Shown: positions 36,096 to 38,263 of the stretch, one piece after another | How positions within the stretch are numbered: the first letter of the stretch is position 1 | How the letters are laid out: the number at the start of each line of letters is the position of its first letter | Source: Clostridiales bacterium | Lineage (GTDB): Bacteria > Bacillota > Clostridia > Peptostreptococcales > Anaerovoracaceae | Length of the DNA: 38,263 bases | Direction of reading: 5' to 3' | NCBI GenBank assembly: GCA_009782285.1 | Contig: WRJK01000018.1 | Span: 1 to 38,263, forward strand | Made by a program: the position numbers and the translations under genes | Notes under the pieces: model-generated | Databases searched by the model: none | What the model was told of the DNA's origin: nothing | Seen by the model: only the letters and a program-made list of their open reading frames with translations

Positions 36096-37628
36096 TCAGT
36101 GTTTGAAGTGCCTCATCCCTGTGAACACCATTGCAATCCCAAACTCGTTCGCTTTTTTTATAGAATCTGCGTCATTCTTTGAGCCGCCCGGCTGTATTAT
36201 TGCCGTAATCCCGGCTTCAGCAGCCGCTTCCACGCAGTCGTCGAACGGAAAGTACGCGTCGGACGCCAAAACAGAAGCCTTCAAGTCGAAGTTCGACTGC
36301 CTTATCGCATTTTGAACCGCCCATATCCTGTTGACCTGCCCTGGTCCAACGCCTACAGTCATCCCGTCCTTCGCCAGAACAATTGCGTTTGACTTGACAT
36401 GCTTGACTACTTTCATCGCAAAAACCATATCCCTCATTTCGCTTTCGGTTGGTATCCTGTCCGTTACAACAGTCAGCTCGCTTTCATTGAACACTATATC
36501 GTCATATTCCTGTACTAGAAGCCCTCCCCTTGTTTTTTTCATGTCCATCTGTTTTTCCCTTTTGTCCGATATGCCTTCCAGCTTCAATAGCCTTATGTTT
36601 TGTTTCTTCATCAGAATGTCAAGGGCTTCCTGTGTGAAGTCAGGTGCAATCACGATTTCTATGTATATTTTGTTTATTTCAGCTGCTGTTCCGGCCTCAA
36701 TGACCCTGTTTGCCGCTACAATGCCTCCGAATATCGATGTTGGGTCACAGTCATGCGCTTTTTTATACGCAGCGAGTATGTCAAACCCGCTGCCAACCCC
36801 GCAGGGAGTGGCATGCTTGACAGCTACGACTGTTGGCTCCTCGAACTCTTTAAGGGCTTCAATGGCACCGTTTGTGTCGTTGATGTTATTGAAAGACAAT
36901 TCCTTGCCGTGTATCTGCACAGCGTTTGCAAGGCAGCCCCTCCACGCCCCGACGTCCTTGTAATACACTGCTTTTTGATGTGGGTTTTCCCCGTACCTCA
37001 AATCCTGCAATTTTTCGAAAGTCAAAGTGAGCTTTTCAGGCACTTCAGCAGCTGTCTGCCTCCAAAGGTACTGTGCTATGACAGCGTCATAGGCTGCTGT
37101 GTGCTCAAAGGCTTTTCGTGCAAGCCTGAATTTCGTGTCCTGCGACACACTCCCGGTTTCCTTAAGCTCGTCAATGATGGCAGTGTAGTCTGCCGGGTCG
37201 CATACCACAGCCACGTCTTTGTAGTTTTTCCCAGCTGAACGCAGCATTGCCGGACCGCCTATGTCTATGTTTTCAATGGCTTCTTCAAGCGACACATCGG
37301 GTTTCGCGATCGTTTCCTTAAACGGGTAGAGGTTGATGGCTACAATGTCTATCGTCTTAATGTTCAAATCATCTATCTGTTTCATGTGGTCTGGCTTGTC
37401 CCTCATGGCAAGGATGCCGCCGTGAACAGCCGGGTGAAGCGTCTTGACCCGACCGTCAAGGCATTCCGGGTATCCTGTAATGTCGGAAATTCCGGTGACC
37501 TCAACTCCATTGTCTGCAAGTCGGGTAAATGTCCCTCCCGTTGAAATTACTTGATACCCAAGCTCGCATAGCGCTTGTGCGAACTCAACAATTCCTGTCT
37601 TGTCAGATACACTGATCAATGCTCTCAT
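36096..37628 (-). CDS. purH: Bifunctional AICAR formyltransferase/IMP cyclohydrolase
   Basis: The protein has 510 aa, close to the usual length. It carries out the last two steps of IMP synthesis. The N-terminal cyclohydrolase half has [33 protein letters not shown] and INLYPF. The C-terminal formyltransferase half has VKHATPCG with the catalytic Lys-His pair, PGQ, and the typical end [15 protein letters not shown]. The ATG has AAGGAGG 9 nt upstream. The reading frame stays open upstream through the heptamer array to 38066 but contains no start codon there, so no extension is proposed. Its 5' flank is the array, an unusual neighbour for a pur gene. Confidence 0.97.
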   Translation of the reverse strand: MRALISVSDKTGIVEFAQALCELGYQVISTGGTFTRLADNGVEVTGISDITGYPECLDGRVKTLHPAVHGGILAMRDKPDHMKQIDDLNIKTIDIVAINLYPFKETIAKPDVSLEEAIENIDIGGPAMLRSAGKNYKDVAVVCDPADYTAIIDELKETGSVSQDTKFRLARKAFEHTAAYDAVIAQYLWRQTAAEVPEKLTLTFEKLQDLRYGENPHQKAVYYKDVGAWRGCLANAVQIHGKELSFNNINDTNGAIEALKEFEEPTVVAVKHATPCGVGSGFDILAAYKKAHDCDPTSIFGGIVAANRVIEAGTAAEINKIYIEIVIAPDFTQEALDILMKKQNIRLLKLEGISDKREKQMDMKKTRGGLLVQEYDDIVFNESELTVVTDRIPTESEMRDMVFAMKVVKHVKSNAIVLAKDGMTVGVGPGQVNRIWAVQNAIRQSNFDLKASVLASDAYFPFDDCVEAAAEAGITAIIQPGGSKNDADSIKKANEFGIAMVFTGMRHFKH

Positions 37629-37657
37629 TTGAAAAATCCTCCTTGGTTTGTGGTTTG

Positions 37658-38021
37658 GTAGTGGGTAGTTGGTAGTTTGTAGTTGGTAGTGGGTAGTTGG
37701 TAGTTGGTAGTTGGTAGTTTGTAGTGGGTGGTTGGTGGTTGGTAGTTGGTAGTTGGTGGTTGGTAGTTGGTAGTTTGTAGTTGGTAGTTTGTAGTGGGTA
37801 GTTTGTAGTTGGTAGTTTGTAGTTGGTAGTGGGTAGTTGGTAGTTTGTAGTTGGTAGTGGGTAGTTGGTAGTTGGTAGTTTGTAGTTGGTAGTGGGTAGT
37901 TTGTAGTTGGTAGTTTGTAGTTGGTAGTGGGTAGTTGGTAGTTTGTAGTTGGTAGTTTGTAGTGGGTAGTTTGTAGTTGGTAGTTGGTAGTTTGTAGTTG
38001 GTAGTTGGTAGTTGGTAGTTT
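37658..38021. repeat. Heptanucleotide tandem array, 52 units in unbroken register
   Basis: Fifty-two consecutive 7-mers were read by eye with no indel. Only four forms occur: gtagttg (25), gtagttt (15), gtagtgg (9) and gtggttg (3). The gtagtgg form recurs mostly every 4-5 units, giving a 28-35-bp higher-order period, and neither gtagttt nor gtagtgg is ever next to itself. The plus strand has no C from 37643 to 38029, so the purH-sense strand is G-free there. The array lies about 30 bp upstream of the purH start. Confidence 0.95.
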
Positions 38022-38062
38022 GGTGGTGGCTAGTTGGTGGTGGCTAGTTGGTGGTGGGGGGG
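38022..38062. repeat. Degenerate 14-bp continuation of the array
   Basis: Two and a partial third copy of a 14-bp unit (GGTGGTGGCTAGTT at 38022-38035 and 38036-38049) follow the heptamers in the same register and end in a run of seven G. Confidence 0.85.
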
Positions 38063-38077
38063 TTTATGCCGCGAAAG

Positions 38078-38198
38078 CCACTTTACAGTGAGTGATGGCA
38101 TGATAGCCTGTAATATGGTGTGGGCCACCAGCCCGCAAGGGCGTGTGGCTCCGCCTTTTGGCCCACAATCATGTCAGCAGAGGCTCACTGTCAAGTGG
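38078..38198. other. Multi-stem palindrome (structured RNA or non-autonomous element)
   Basis: Nested inverted repeats: CCACTTTACAGTGAG (38078-38092) with CTCACTGTCAAGTGG (38184-38198, one mismatch); CATGAT (38099-38104) with ATCATG (38168-38173); TGTGGGCCA (38119-38127) with TGGCCCACA (38159-38167); and a central GCCC-GCAA-GGGC (38131-38142) capped by a GNRA-type tetraloop. No coding frame is convincing from 38060 to the window end. Confidence 0.55.
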
Positions 38199-38263
38199 AC
38201 CGTGGAATAAATGCCCTTTGACAATCATATTATTCGTGGCATTTTGGATGAAATGATTACTGT

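Noticed and set aside
37658-38021. CRISPR array
   Set aside because: The units are 7 bp with no spacers and there are no cas genes.
37629-38063. N-terminal extension of PurH through the array (heptapeptide repeats like QLPTTNY)
   Set aside because: The frame is open to a TAA at 38066..38064 but has no ATG, GTG or TTG start, and PurH is already full length from 37628.
1-38263. tRNA, rRNA, prophage or insertion sequence genes
   Set aside because: Looked for by eye on both strands; no cloverleaf, ribosomal RNA, transposase, integrase or phage structural gene was recognised.

Overview
The window looks like a chromosomal segment of a Gram-positive anaerobe of the Clostridia. The evidence is strong AGGAGG ribosome binding sites, near-consensus sigma-A promoters with 17-bp spacers, S-layer homology (SLH) anchoring, and large secreted enzymes ending in dockerins. 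It may be an uncultured polymer-degrading gut or digester species. Genus and species cannot be told from the sequence.

Positions 1-27765 form a secreted polymer-degradation island. Five very large exported proteins, all on the minus strand, share one C-terminal block: a cohesin-like beta-sandwich followed by a type I dockerin. Their catalytic parts differ: a clan GH-D (GH36-like) glycosidase (940-4284), a GH2 exo-glucosaminidase-like enzyme (4824-9872), a tandem right-handed beta-helix protein (14448-19199), an M28-type metallopeptidase (19413-23003) and a tandem-duplicated YtcJ-like amidohydrolase (23113-27765). A truncated protein with repeated F5/8 type C-like modules lies at the left edge (1-886). 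Two companions sit among them: a membrane-anchored CPWC thioredoxin-fold protein (10227-10802) and a plus-strand SLH surface protein (11025-14378). Three of the dockerin genes share a conserved 5' leader element. Long hairpins separate most units.

Positions 28010-31513 hold a compact plus-strand operon of three overlapping or abutting genes behind its own promoter. They encode a nucleoside phosphorylase/nucleosidase-like protein with an unrecognised C-terminal domain, an SPL/COG1533-like radical SAM enzyme with extra C-terminal cysteines, and an HD-domain protein. The set has no obvious housekeeping role and is the best candidate here for an undescribed system, possibly a nucleotide-targeting conflict or repair cassette. 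Just downstream is an intergenic cluster of four DnaA-box-like 9-mers.

Positions 31533-34736 carry an AraC-family regulator whose C-terminus resembles the end of a GH39 beta-xylosidase, then a saccharopine-dehydrogenase-like oxidoreductase. Positions 34789-37628 are the purine genes purD and purH on the minus strand. Directly 5' of purH lies a 364-bp heptanucleotide array with no indel and no cytosine on the plus strand, followed by a long multi-stem palindrome near the right edge. No tRNA, rRNA, transposase gene or CRISPR array was seen.
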